A DNA stretch of 64,000 bases. It comes from Marivivens donghaensis (GTDB taxonomy: Bacteria > Pseudomonadota > Alphaproteobacteria > Rhodobacterales > Rhodobacteraceae). A program made the position numbers and the translations under genes. Shown one piece after another: positions 55,494-63,110 of the stretch. Numbering within the stretch: position 1 is the first letter of the stretch; every line of letters begins with the position of its first letter. The notes beneath the pieces are model-generated. The model was not told where the DNA came from. It worked only from the letters and a program-made list of their open reading frames with translations, and made no database searches. Where the stretch lies: positions 124,001 to 188,000 of the forward strand of contig NZ_JAATOP010000003.1 of NCBI RefSeq assembly GCF_011806565.1, read 5' to 3'.

Positions 55494-56077
55494 CCCTGAC
55501 GTTCAAGGTTCTGAGCGGCGAGGCGATCACGGACGCGCTGGATGATCTGGCGCGCCTCCGTATCGCTGTCTTTGCCGAGTGGCCGTACCTTTATGACGGC
55601 GATATGGACTACGAGCGCAAATACGTGGCGACCTACCGCGATGCGGAAGAGGCGATTCTCGTCGCGGCAACGGACGGTGACCGGATTGTCGGCGTCGCCA
55701 CAGGCACCCCTATGGAAGACCACGCGGACGACTTTGCCGCGCCCTTTGCCGCAACAGGCATTCCGCTGACCGAGATTTTCTACTGCGCCGAATCCGTGCT
55801 GCTGCCCGAATATCGCGGGCAGGGGGCGGGCCACGCGTTTTTCGATGCGAGAGAAGCGAAAGCCCGTGCGCTGGGCCGCAAATATGCGGCCTTTTGCGGC
55901 GTGATGCGCCCCGCCGATCATCCCGACCGCCCCGAAGGTTACCGTCCGCTCGATGCGTTCTGGACGAAGCGGGGCTACAGGAAACTCGATGGTGTCGTGG
56001 CGCGTTTCCGTTGGAAGGATCACCGCGATACCGAGCAGACCGAAAAGCCGCTCCAGTTCTGGATGAGAGAGTTATGA
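55490..56077 (+). CDS. GNAT N-acetyltransferase
   Basis: A 195-residue acetyltransferase: the N-terminal half has RIAVFAEWPYLYDGD, the core has VLLPEYRGQGAGHAFF (acetyl-CoA loop RGQGAG) and a late FWTKRGYRKLDGVVARF. Start ATG 55490 overlaps the stop of the previous gene (ATGA) and its own stop overlaps the next start (ATGA). The substrate is unknown. Confidence 0.88.
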   Translation: MTLTFKVLSGEAITDALDDLARLRIAVFAEWPYLYDGDMDYERKYVATYRDAEEAILVAATDGDRIVGVATGTPMEDHADDFAAPFAATGIPLTEIFYCAESVLLPEYRGQGAGHAFFDAREAKARALGRKYAAFCGVMRPADHPDRPEGYRPLDAFWTKRGYRKLDGVVARFRWKDHRDTEQTEKPLQFWMREL

Positions 56078-56952
56078 AAATTGCCGCCGCCGCATACCGC
56101 CCCGAATGGCACCCCACCAAACGGGAGCTGAACGACAAGCTGGACAAATGGGTGTCCGAGGCTGCGGGCAATGGCGCGCAGCTTCTGATTTTCCCTGAAT
56201 ACGGCGGCTGCGAAGCGGCGCTGGTCGGAACGCCTTCCGATGTGTCCCCCGCCGAGTGGGCGAAAAAGATGTGCGACGCGGCGCAGAACTGGCTCGATCT
56301 GCATATCGCGCTGGCCAAGAAATACAGCGTCCACATCCTCGCCGGATCGCTCTGCGTCAAAGTCGGAACGCGGATCGTGAACCGCGCCTATATGGTGTCG
56401 CCGACCGGCCATGTCGCGTGGCAGGACAAGCTGATCCTCACGCCCTACGAGCGCAACGAAATGGGCATAAATCCGGGAGCGGAGGTCAAACTGCTCGACA
56501 CCGCGCTGGGCCGGATCGGCGTTCTGATCTGCTACGACAGTGAATTCCCGCTTCAGGCCCGCGCCATGTGCGAAGGCGGCGCGGACATGATCCTTGTGCC
56601 GTCCGCCACCGATCTGGCTGCTGGCCAGACCCGCGTGCGACAGTCGTGCCGCGCCCGCGCCATCGAAAACCAGTGCCTGATCGTGCAGGCGCCCGTGCTT
56701 GGCCCTGTGCATGACTGCGATGTGCTGGACACCGGAACGGGCCGCGTCGGGTTCTTTTGCCCGCCCGATCACGGGCTTCCCGAGGACGGGATTGTGGCCC
56801 AAGGCAAGACCGACTCTGCCGCGTGGGTCTATGCCGAGGTCGACCCTCGCGCCATCGCCGCACCCCGCGAAACAGGGCAGGTTGGCAATTTCAGCCACTG
56901 GAAAGAGCAGGATTCCCGACTACATAAGGTGCAAACGCATCAGTTGGCGTGA
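56074..56952 (+). CDS. carbon-nitrogen hydrolase (nitrilase superfamily)
   Basis: A 292-residue amidase-type protein with the catalytic triad Glu42 (FPEYGG), Lys119 (QDKLILT) and Cys153 (LICYDSEFP). Family members hydrolyse amides or carbamoyl compounds. It closes the KSI-like/GNAT/hydrolase module, and an 81-base gap with a small hairpin precedes infA. Confidence 0.92.
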   Translation: MKIAAAAYRPEWHPTKRELNDKLDKWVSEAAGNGAQLLIFPEYGGCEAALVGTPSDVSPAEWAKKMCDAAQNWLDLHIALAKKYSVHILAGSLCVKVGTRIVNRAYMVSPTGHVAWQDKLILTPYERNEMGINPGAEVKLLDTALGRIGVLICYDSEFPLQARAMCEGGADMILVPSATDLAAGQTRVRQSCRARAIENQCLIVQAPVLGPVHDCDVLDTGTGRVGFFCPPDHGLPEDGIVAQGKTDSAAWVYAEVDPRAIAAPRETGQVGNFSHWKEQDSRLHKVQTHQLA

Positions 56953-57033
56953 AATACCCTTGAAAATTCACTTTTTCGGGCGCATTTAGACGCCGCCTGC
57001 CACATGGGCAGGGACATTACTTTTGGAGATCAC

Positions 57034-57252
57034 ATGGCCAAGGAAGAACTGCTCGAATTCCCCGGTGTCGTGAAGGAACTCCTGCCCAACGCGACATTCC
57101 TGGTCGAGCTTGAAAACGGCCATACGATCATCGCGCACACAGCAGGTAAACTTCGCAAGAACCGCATCCGCGTCCTCGCAGGCGATAAGGTTCAGGTCGA
57201 AATGACCCCGTACGACCTCACCAAGGGTCGCATCAACTATCGTTTTCGGTGA
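57034..57252 (+). CDS. infA: translation initiation factor IF-1
   Basis: A 72-residue S1/OB-fold protein, exactly the usual length: [13 protein letters not shown], then [19 protein letters not shown], and [11 protein letters not shown] at the end. IF-1 blocks the ribosomal A site during initiation. TTTTGGAGAT before ATG 57034 is the ribosome site. The leader contains a 6-bp stem (56996-57001 with 57007-57012). Its stop overlaps the maf GTG start (GTGA). Confidence 0.97.
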   Translation: MAKEELLEFPGVVKELLPNATFLVELENGHTIIAHTAGKLRKNRIRVLAGDKVQVEMTPYDLTKGRINYRFR

Positions 57253-57848
57253 GCACTCTCTCACCGACATCCGGTCTGAAGCTGATCTTGGGCTCTGGTT
57301 CGCCGCGGCGACTGGAGCTTTTGGCGCAGATCGGTGTCACCCCTTCGGAAGTCCGTCCGCCTGACGTGGACGAAGACCCCCGCAAGGGTGAACTGCCCCG
57401 CGAATATGTGAACCGCATCGCTTCGGACAAGGCAGCCGCGATTGCCTGCGCCGAAGACGAGGTGGTTCTGTGTGCCGATACGACCGTTGCCATGGGGCGG
57501 CGCATCATGGGCAAGCCCGAGGGCGAGGCCGAAGCGGCCGAGTTCCTCTATGCGCTATCGGGGCGCCGTCACCGCGTGATCACCGCTGTAGCGGTCAAGC
57601 GCGGGACGCAGGTCTGGCAGAAGGACGTCGTCACCACCGTGTCGATGAAGCGTCTGTCGAACCCCGAAGTGAACAGCTATCTCGCATCCGGCGATTGGAA
57701 GGGCAAAGCTGGCGGTTACGCCATCCAAGGCCCTGCCGGTGCATTCATCCCGTGGATCAACGGGTCATTTACCGGCGTTGTTGGCCTGCCTCTTGCAGAG
57801 ACCGCAGGACTGCTGACCGCCGCCGGATATCCCCTTTACGGAGCGTGA
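57249..57848 (+). CDS. maf: Maf family nucleoside triphosphate pyrophosphatase
   Basis: A 199-residue Maf protein with the N-terminal [31 protein letters not shown] (the D-T-x-V signature) and QGPAGAFI near the end. It hydrolyses nucleoside triphosphates, cleaning modified or dTTP/UTP pools. The GTG start overlaps infA. infA-maf-RNase-yacG is a conserved alphaproteobacterial order. Confidence 0.95.
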   Translation: MSTLSPTSGLKLILGSGSPRRLELLAQIGVTPSEVRPPDVDEDPRKGELPREYVNRIASDKAAAIACAEDEVVLCADTTVAMGRRIMGKPEGEAEAAEFLYALSGRRHRVITAVAVKRGTQVWQKDVVTTVSMKRLSNPEVNSYLASGDWKGKAGGYAIQGPAGAFIPWINGSFTGVVGLPLAETAGLLTAAGYPLYGA

Positions 57849-57851
57849 GCC

Positions 57852-58886
57852 ATGAAAGGCCGTACGATTCTGCTCGACCACATCAATGGTCGTGAAGCCG
57901 CTGCCCTTATGGTCGATGGCAAACTCGACGATCTGCTGATCGACGACGAAGACCAGCCGCGCGTCGGCGCGATCTACCGCGCGATCTGCGACCGTCCGCT
58001 CAAGGGTCAGGGCGGCATGATGTTGCGCCTTCCCGAAGGCGAGACCGCGTTTCTCCGTCAGACCAAGGGCCTGCGCCCCGGTCAGGCGATGCTGGTGCAG
58101 GTCACGGGCTATGCCGAAGGCGGCAAGGCCGTTCCCGTCACCGACCGCGTTCTGTTCAAGAGCCGCTATGCTATCGTCACCCCCGGCGCGCCCGGCATTA
58201 ACGTGAGCCGCGCCATTCAGGACGAAGAAGAGCGCGCCCGTATTTCGGCCATCGGTCATGCGGAGATGGAGGACGACTTCGGTCTGATCCTGCGTTCCTG
58301 CTGTGAAGGTGCGTCGGATGAAGATATCGCCGAAGACATTCAGGCCATGGCCGATCTGGCACGCGCCGTTCTCGGCGACGCCGAAGGCACCGAGCCCGAG
58401 GCACTGACCGAAGGCGACGGCCCGCACACCATCGCGTGGCGCGAATGGACCATCCCCGCCGAGGTTGTCACCGACGAGAACTGTTTCGAACATCAAGGCG
58501 TCCTCGACCAGATCGAAGAGCTGAAAAGCTCGCTTGTCCAGCTCGGCGACGGTTACACCATGTATGTCGAGTCGACCCGCGCGATGGTGGCTGTCGACGT
58601 GAACACGGGCGGCGATACGTCCCCCGCTGCGACGCTCAAGGCAAACCTTGCTGCGGCGCGCCTTCTGCCGCGTGCGCTGCAACTGCGCGGCTTCGGTGGT
58701 CAGGTCGTCGTGGACTTCGCCCCGATGTCCAAAGCCAACCGCCGCCAGCTTGAACAGTCGCTCCGTGCCTCGTTCAAGAATGCAGGCATCGAAACCAGCC
58801 TCGTCGGTTGGTCGACGATGGGCCTGTTCGAAATGCAGCGGAAGCGCGAACGTCTGCCTACTCTGCCGCTGATCGGAGATATCTGA
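57852..58886 (+). CDS. ribonuclease E/G family protein, short form
   Basis: A 344-residue RNase E/G-like protein. The central/C-terminal part keeps the two catalytic aspartates: Asp249 in VAVDVNTGG and Asp288 in VVVDFAPM, and the motif GWSTMGLFEMQRKR. It ends soon after. It lacks the CPxCxGxG zinc-link and small domain found in RNase G (about 490 residues) and RNase E, and its N-terminal S1 part is reduced. So it is a minimal version; activity is likely but dimerisation must differ. Overlaps yacG by TGATG. Confidence 0.88.
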   Translation: MKGRTILLDHINGREAAALMVDGKLDDLLIDDEDQPRVGAIYRAICDRPLKGQGGMMLRLPEGETAFLRQTKGLRPGQAMLVQVTGYAEGGKAVPVTDRVLFKSRYAIVTPGAPGINVSRAIQDEEERARISAIGHAEMEDDFGLILRSCCEGASDEDIAEDIQAMADLARAVLGDAEGTEPEALTEGDGPHTIAWREWTIPAEVVTDENCFEHQGVLDQIEELKSSLVQLGDGYTMYVESTRAMVAVDVNTGGDTSPAATLKANLAAARLLPRALQLRGFGGQVVVDFAPMSKANRRQLEQSLRASFKNAGIETSLVGWSTMGLFEMQRKRERLPTLPLIGDI

Positions 58887-59065
58887 TGGCTTGCCCGATT
58901 TGCCAAAAGGAAACGGATCCCAAGTATCGCCCCTTCTGTTCGAAGCGGTGCGCTGACGTGGATCTGTCCCGCTGGCTGTCGGGCAGCTACGTCATTCCGT
59001 CCCCGCTCGTGCCCGAAGACGAGGACGAGCGACCGGACGAGAGCGCGTTCAACCGGCCAAACTGA
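58886..59065 (+). CDS. yacG: DNA gyrase inhibitor YacG
   Basis: A 59-residue zinc protein with Cys3, Cys6, Cys18 and Cys22 (CPIC...FCSKRC) and the DLSRWLSGSY segment of YacG. It binds GyrB and inhibits gyrase. ATG 58886 overlaps the preceding stop (TGATG). It is the last gene of the infA operon. Confidence 0.93.
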   Translation: MACPICQKETDPKYRPFCSKRCADVDLSRWLSGSYVIPSPLVPEDEDERPDESAFNRPN

Positions 59066-59433
59066 CGATACGAATCGGTATCTGCCAGTGTCGAGCGGGT
59101 GGAAGGCGATTCTGTAGGATTGACCCATTCAGAACAGCGCCTGACGCGCGTATTGCCTGCCTGCCGAGTGGGCGAATTTAATCTAACGGCACGGCATCGG
59201 AAAATGTTAGGGCATTTATCCCTTAGTTTTCCGACATATATGCGCCGGTCGATTTCGTATGCACCTCGCTGCGAGCGAATATTGTGGCGAAATTTGGGCG
59301 GTGCGTCGGTGCTATCCGCAATTTCCCATAAAACACCCCTCAAGAAATACACCTTAGGGTAGTCAACTATCCTTATGGGTGTATCGATATACTCGAACTT
59401 TGGTTCAGGTATAATCCTGTTGGTTAAGTGAGT
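59066..59433. other. noncoding region with two hairpins upstream of the large glycosidase gene
   Basis: About 370 bases without a credible gene. One hairpin has arms TCGGAAAA (59197-59204) and TTTTCCGA (59227-59234) with an inner AGGG/CCCT. A second is a long imperfect stem: ATACACC (59347-59353) with GGTGTAT (59378-59384) and AGGGTAGT (59356-59363) with ACTATCCT (59366-59373, one G-T). They could be a terminator for the yacG operon, operator sites, or RNA structures. The region is more A+T-rich than the flanks. Confidence 0.5.
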
Positions 59434-59534
59434 GGATACTACAGGCTACAGCCTTCATCCGCTGGGGTTGCGGATTAGTCCTCTGCGATAATGCGCAGAT
59501 TTCCGAATAGATGAGACTGGTTCCTGTAGTATCC
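59434..59534 (+). ncRNA. candidate structured 5' leader RNA
   Basis: A 101-nt segment closed by a perfect 12-bp stem, GGATACTACAGG (59434-59445) with CCTGTAGTATCC (59523-59534). Inside are ATCCGC-N7-GCGGAT (59457-59475) and TCTGCG-N6-CGCAGA (59482-59499), enclosed by AGTC (59477-59480) / GACT (59515-59518). This is a clean branched fold, 61 bases before the ATG of the glycosidase gene. I do not recognise it as any known riboswitch. Pairing is by eye only, not tested by covariation. Confidence 0.45.
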
Positions 59535-59595
59535 GGCGTTCTGCGTCAAGCGGGTTTCGACCCCAGCCAGAGCGCCCTTTTACAGGGTGGTCTTA

Positions 59596-62427
59596 ATGTC
59601 TGCGCAAAGTCTTGTCTTGAATGGCGGTGAGTATGCCTCGGGAAATATCTCGTCGGACATGTTCGGCTACAACGCGCTGTTCACCAAAGACGATGTGATC
59701 GAAGGCGGCTCTTACGACACTTTCCTCGACCAGATGGACGCAGGCTCGCTCCGCTTTCCGGGCGGTACGGTGACCGAAGAGCTCTTTGCACCCGGCAACC
59801 CGATCTCGGACCGTTTCTGGGACGTGAATGCCTCGGCCACCGCTGATGCGGATGAATTCGTCACCGCAAAGGAGTTCACCGCCTACGCCACAGCACGCGG
59901 CGCATCGGTCGACTGGGTGCTTCCGACCAACAACTTCTATTCGGGCCGCGTCGATGCCGATGGCAACCGCATCCCGTCGCAGGAGGCCGTTCAGAACCTG
60001 CTCGACAAGGTCGAAGCGCTGGTGCGCGGCGACTACGGCGATATCGACCTCGACACCGTCACCATCGGCAACGAATTCTGGTACAAGGGGGAACGCGAGA
60101 CTCCCGTCGAGTATGGCCAGATGGCTAACGTCATGGCCAAGGGTCTTCAGGACATCTTTGACCGCTACCGCGCGACGCTTGACGATCCGGATGCTTGGGA
60201 AGAGCCCAAGATCGCCATCCAGACCGGTCTGGCGGGCGACATCGACGGCGTGCAGGAAATCATCGCCCAGCTTGATGACGAAGCGCGCGAAGCGATCGAT
60301 ACTGTCGAGACCCACGTCTACCGCTCCAACATCGACGACATCCACAACGGCCAGATGGTGTTCGACCGTCTTGATGACTTCCAAGAGGCCGAGGGCTTTG
60401 GCGAGCTGAACTATTACGTCTCCGAATGGAACGTGAAGAACGACCTCGGTAGCGATCACGGTATGGCCCACGCCTCCGACCTCGTTGCGCTGATGGACGT
60501 GATGGTCCGCGCGGGCGTCGATGAGGCGTCGGTCTGGGGCACGGTCTACAAGGGCCTCTATTCCCGCCTGTCGCGCGAATTCCCCGATCAGGACGCCCCC
60601 GGTGGCTATTCCAGCGAACTGACCCCCGCAGGCGAGGTCATGCGCATGATGTCGGAGAGCCTCGTCGGCACCCGCGCCATCGACATCGACCTGCCGACCA
60701 AGTTCGAAACCGACCTCGACGGTGAAGGCGCGCAGGACCAGCTGATCGCCTATGCCTTCGGTAACGACGACAAGACCGTCATCTACCTCGCCTCGCGTTC
60801 CGCTGACGGCGTGGACCTGGACCTGAACATCGACGACCTGGTTGGCGACTACGGCCACATGTGGGTCCAGCAGCTGTCGACCATCGACGATCCGTCGACC
60901 CTGACCAACGAAGCCGACCCGCTCAGCTACCTTGCCAAGCCGTACCTCGAAACCGCCAACGGCTCGGATGTCACAGACGCTGACGGCACCATCCACCTGT
61001 CGCTCGACGGCTATGACCTCGTGAAGCTGGAGTTCACCGCGAAAGGCGAGGGCGTCCACCTCTGGGGCACCGACACCGTTGTCGATGAGGATGCCGACTA
61101 CACCGATCGCCTGAACGGTTCGATCTGGAACGACACCATCGAAGGCCACGCAGGTGACGACAGCCTGTTCGGTCTGCGCGGCAACGACACGCTCGACGGC
61201 GGCGACGGTAACGACCTGCTCATGGGCGGCGACGGCGACGACACCATCATCACCGGCGAAGGCAACGACCGCGTCTTCACCGGCACCGGTCACGACACCG
61301 TTTTCGCGCAGTCGGATGACAACCAGATCACCATCAACGACGGCGGCAGCGCCTCGATCTTTGCAGAAACCGAAGGTGACACGGTCATCCGCGGCTTCGA
61401 CATCGAAGGTGGCGACAAGCTGAGCTTTATGGGTGCTTACGAAGAGCAGGCGGACCTTGAAAAAGTGACCTTCACCGACGGCGAAGACCTCGTGTTCGTT
61501 CACGAGAACGGCAGCACCACGCTCAAAAGTGCCGCCGCCCAGAAAGACGCGATTTTCGAGACCATGCAGGACTTCCACCACGTCGAGGCCATGCAGGCCG
61601 AGATCGACGCGGTTCTCAATGGCGCGCCAGTCGACCCTGCGGACCTGCTCGTCAACGGCTCTGCCTCGGAAGTCACCGATTACCTCGCCAGCCTGTCGGA
61701 CGAAGAGCTGTCGGACATGCTCGATGGCCTCGACCTCAACGCGATTATGCAGGACATTCCGGCGGAGAACCTGCCGGCACTCCTCAACGCGCTGAACTCC
61801 GACCAGCTCGATGCGTTCTTCGAGGAAACCGACGCGCTGTCACTGCTCGACCAACTCAATGAGGTCGGCACCGACGCCCGCGACATGCTCAAGGCGTTCG
61901 ACATCGACGTTCGCGAAGACTACCTCGATCACCTGAGCGATGCGTTCCCGCTGCCGGACGCGCTGGTTCCGAATTCGGAAACCGCAAACCTTCTGAACAA
62001 GTACTACGGCACCGACGTCGTTGACACTGGCGACCAGACCGACATCCCCACTGTGGACGTGGACGAAGACGATAACCCGCAGGCCGACCCCGACGACGCA
62101 GAGGACAGCAGCCAAGGCTACAACGGCAGCGAGTGCTTCGTGGCGACCGCTGCTTACGGCGACAAATTCCACCCCGACGTGGCTTACCTGCGTAAGGTGC
62201 GCGACCACATCCTCGTGCACTACATGCTTGGCCGCGTGTTCATCTGGTTCTACTGGCGCGTTGGCCCGAAGCTGGCCCAATGGCTCGCTCCGTACCCCCG
62301 TGGCCGTGCCTTTGCACGCGGCGCTCTGGCGCTCGTGATCGGAGGTCTGCGCGACGCTTCCGTCGTCGCTCGCATGGACCATGGTTTCCGTAGCTCGGTC
62401 TATCTGTCGGGCCGCAACCCGCGCTGA
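59596..62427 (+). CDS. multi-domain secreted glycoside hydrolase with RTX repeats and a C-terminal CFI-box-like domain
   Basis: A 943-residue protein. Residues about 1-360 look like a clan-A-type TIM-barrel glycosidase: FPGGTVTEELFAPGNP (54-69), the acid/base-type TIGNEFW (Glu160), and the nucleophile-type YYVSEWNVKND (Glu277). A beta-rich region follows (about 360-490). Residues 517-570 carry calcium-binding RTX nonapeptides (GGDGNDLLMGGDGDDTI). Then come an acidic helical part (about 650-840) and CFVATAAYG (847-855) with HPDVAYLRKVRD, hydrophobic and basic stretches, to the end. ATG 59596 is chosen over an in-frame GTG at 59587 by AGGGTGG upstream. There is no N-terminal signal peptide, so export probably uses a C-terminal signal. 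Exact glycosidase family is not decidable by eye. Confidence 0.8.
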   Translation: MSAQSLVLNGGEYASGNISSDMFGYNALFTKDDVIEGGSYDTFLDQMDAGSLRFPGGTVTEELFAPGNPISDRFWDVNASATADADEFVTAKEFTAYATARGASVDWVLPTNNFYSGRVDADGNRIPSQEAVQNLLDKVEALVRGDYGDIDLDTVTIGNEFWYKGERETPVEYGQMANVMAKGLQDIFDRYRATLDDPDAWEEPKIAIQTGLAGDIDGVQEIIAQLDDEAREAIDTVETHVYRSNIDDIHNGQMVFDRLDDFQEAEGFGELNYYVSEWNVKNDLGSDHGMAHASDLVALMDVMVRAGVDEASVWGTVYKGLYSRLSREFPDQDAPGGYSSELTPAGEVMRMMSESLVGTRAIDIDLPTKFETDLDGEGAQDQLIAYAFGNDDKTVIYLASRSADGVDLDLNIDDLVGDYGHMWVQQLSTIDDPSTLTNEADPLSYLAKPYLETANGSDVTDADGTIHLSLDGYDLVKLEFTAKGEGVHLWGTDTVVDEDADYTDRLNGSIWNDTIEGHAGDDSLFGLRGNDTLDGGDGNDLLMGGDGDDTIITGEGNDRVFTGTGHDTVFAQSDDNQITINDGGSASIFAETEGDTVIRGFDIEGGDKLSFMGAYEEQADLEKVTFTDGEDLVFVHENGSTTLKSAAAQKDAIFETMQDFHHVEAMQAEIDAVLNGAPVDPADLLVNGSASEVTDYLASLSDEELSDMLDGLDLNAIMQDIPAENLPALLNALNSDQLDAFFEETDALSLLDQLNEVGTDARDMLKAFDIDVREDYLDHLSDAFPLPDALVPNSETANLLNKYYGTDVVDTGDQTDIPTVDVDEDDNPQADPDDAEDSSQGYNGSECFVATAAYGDKFHPDVAYLRKVRDHILVHYMLGRVFIWFYWRVGPKLAQWLAPYPRGRAFARGALALVIGGLRDASVVARMDHGFRSSVYLSGRNPR

Positions 62428-62456
62428 AAGCAGCCGAAATTAGAAAATGCGGGAAA

Positions 62457-62480
62457 GAGACATTTTCTTGAAAATGCCTC
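62457..62480 (+). terminator. hairpin after the glycosidase gene
   Basis: CATTTTC (62461-62467) pairs with GAAAATG (62470-62476), extended by GAG/CTC, 30 bases past the stop. There is no T-run, so it is at best a weak terminator or a 3' stabiliser. Confidence 0.4.
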
Positions 62481-62539
62481 TGGACACCCCCCGAAGTCAC
62501 GTCTAGAAGGCCCTCACCCAGCGACGATGTCGTTCCCGT

Positions 62540-62614
62540 GCCCGGGTAGCTCAGGGGTAGAGCAGTGGATTGAAAATCCTCGTGTCGGTGGTTCGATTCC
62601 GCCCCCGGGCACCA
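62540..62614 (+). tRNA. tRNA-Phe (GAA)
   Basis: A 75-nt cloverleaf with encoded CCA: acceptor GCCCGGG/CCCGGGC, D-arm GCTCAGGGGTAGAGC, anticodon loop TTGAAAA on GTGGA/TCCTC (anticodon GAA), T-arm with GTTCGATTC. tRNA-Phe 3' ends are common integration sites for mobile elements. Confidence 0.97.
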
Positions 62615-63110
62615 TTATTTCGCAAGACCATCCGCGCAAGCCATTAATCTCTATGAAAATAAGAGAATTTCGGAGGTGAGGCCCTCTTTTGGCTGTATCA
62701 CAATTTGTATCACATCTTTACGATCAGAAGACTTGAGCATCTTCTTGCGCTTCGATGGTCGCAAGATGCGATTAGGCACCTAAAGCATCGCCAGGCTGTA
62801 GGGCACGATTGATCTTGATCGATGGTTCTCTGGTTCATACAGCAAAACAGCGTCGGAATTCGTGCCAGTTCAGGAGCGTCAATTTTCAGTATGTCACCTG
62901 CGCTTTGTGCAATCCGTGCCCGAAGCGACAGTGGAGGTGTTTCGAAATTTCGATCGACCAAGCGAGAGTGGGGCGGAAAGGGGGCAAGCCAGTATCAGCG
63001 GTTTGGGCGGGGAGCTGACTTTCGCTGCATGGGGAACGAACGACCGCAGTGCGCAGGAAGTAGACCAAGCTGAACGACAAAAGAAAAGGTAGCTTTGAGC
63101 AGCGATTTAA
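62615..63110. other. noncoding stretch between tRNA-Phe and the Rhs remnant
   Basis: 496 bases with no gene I can support. It holds a tandem TGTATCACA (62694-62702 and 62706-62714, period 12). Weak open frames of 69-83 codons occur on both strands, none with a recognisable protein or good ribosome site. It may be the remains of a mobile element inserted at the tRNA. Confidence 0.5.

Noticed and set aside
56960-56988. TTGAAA with 17-base spacer to CATTTA as the infA promoter
   Set aside because: The -10 hexamer matches the consensus at too few positions to claim.
59593-61581. A 662-codon open frame antisense to the glycosidase gene
   Set aside because: Val/Gly/Asp-rich shadow of the GAC/GTC codons of the RTX protein; no known family and no start signals.
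62710-63092. Short open frames on both strands after tRNA-Phe (76-83 codons)
   Set aside because: They overlap each other, lack ribosome sites and match no family I know; kept as noncoding.
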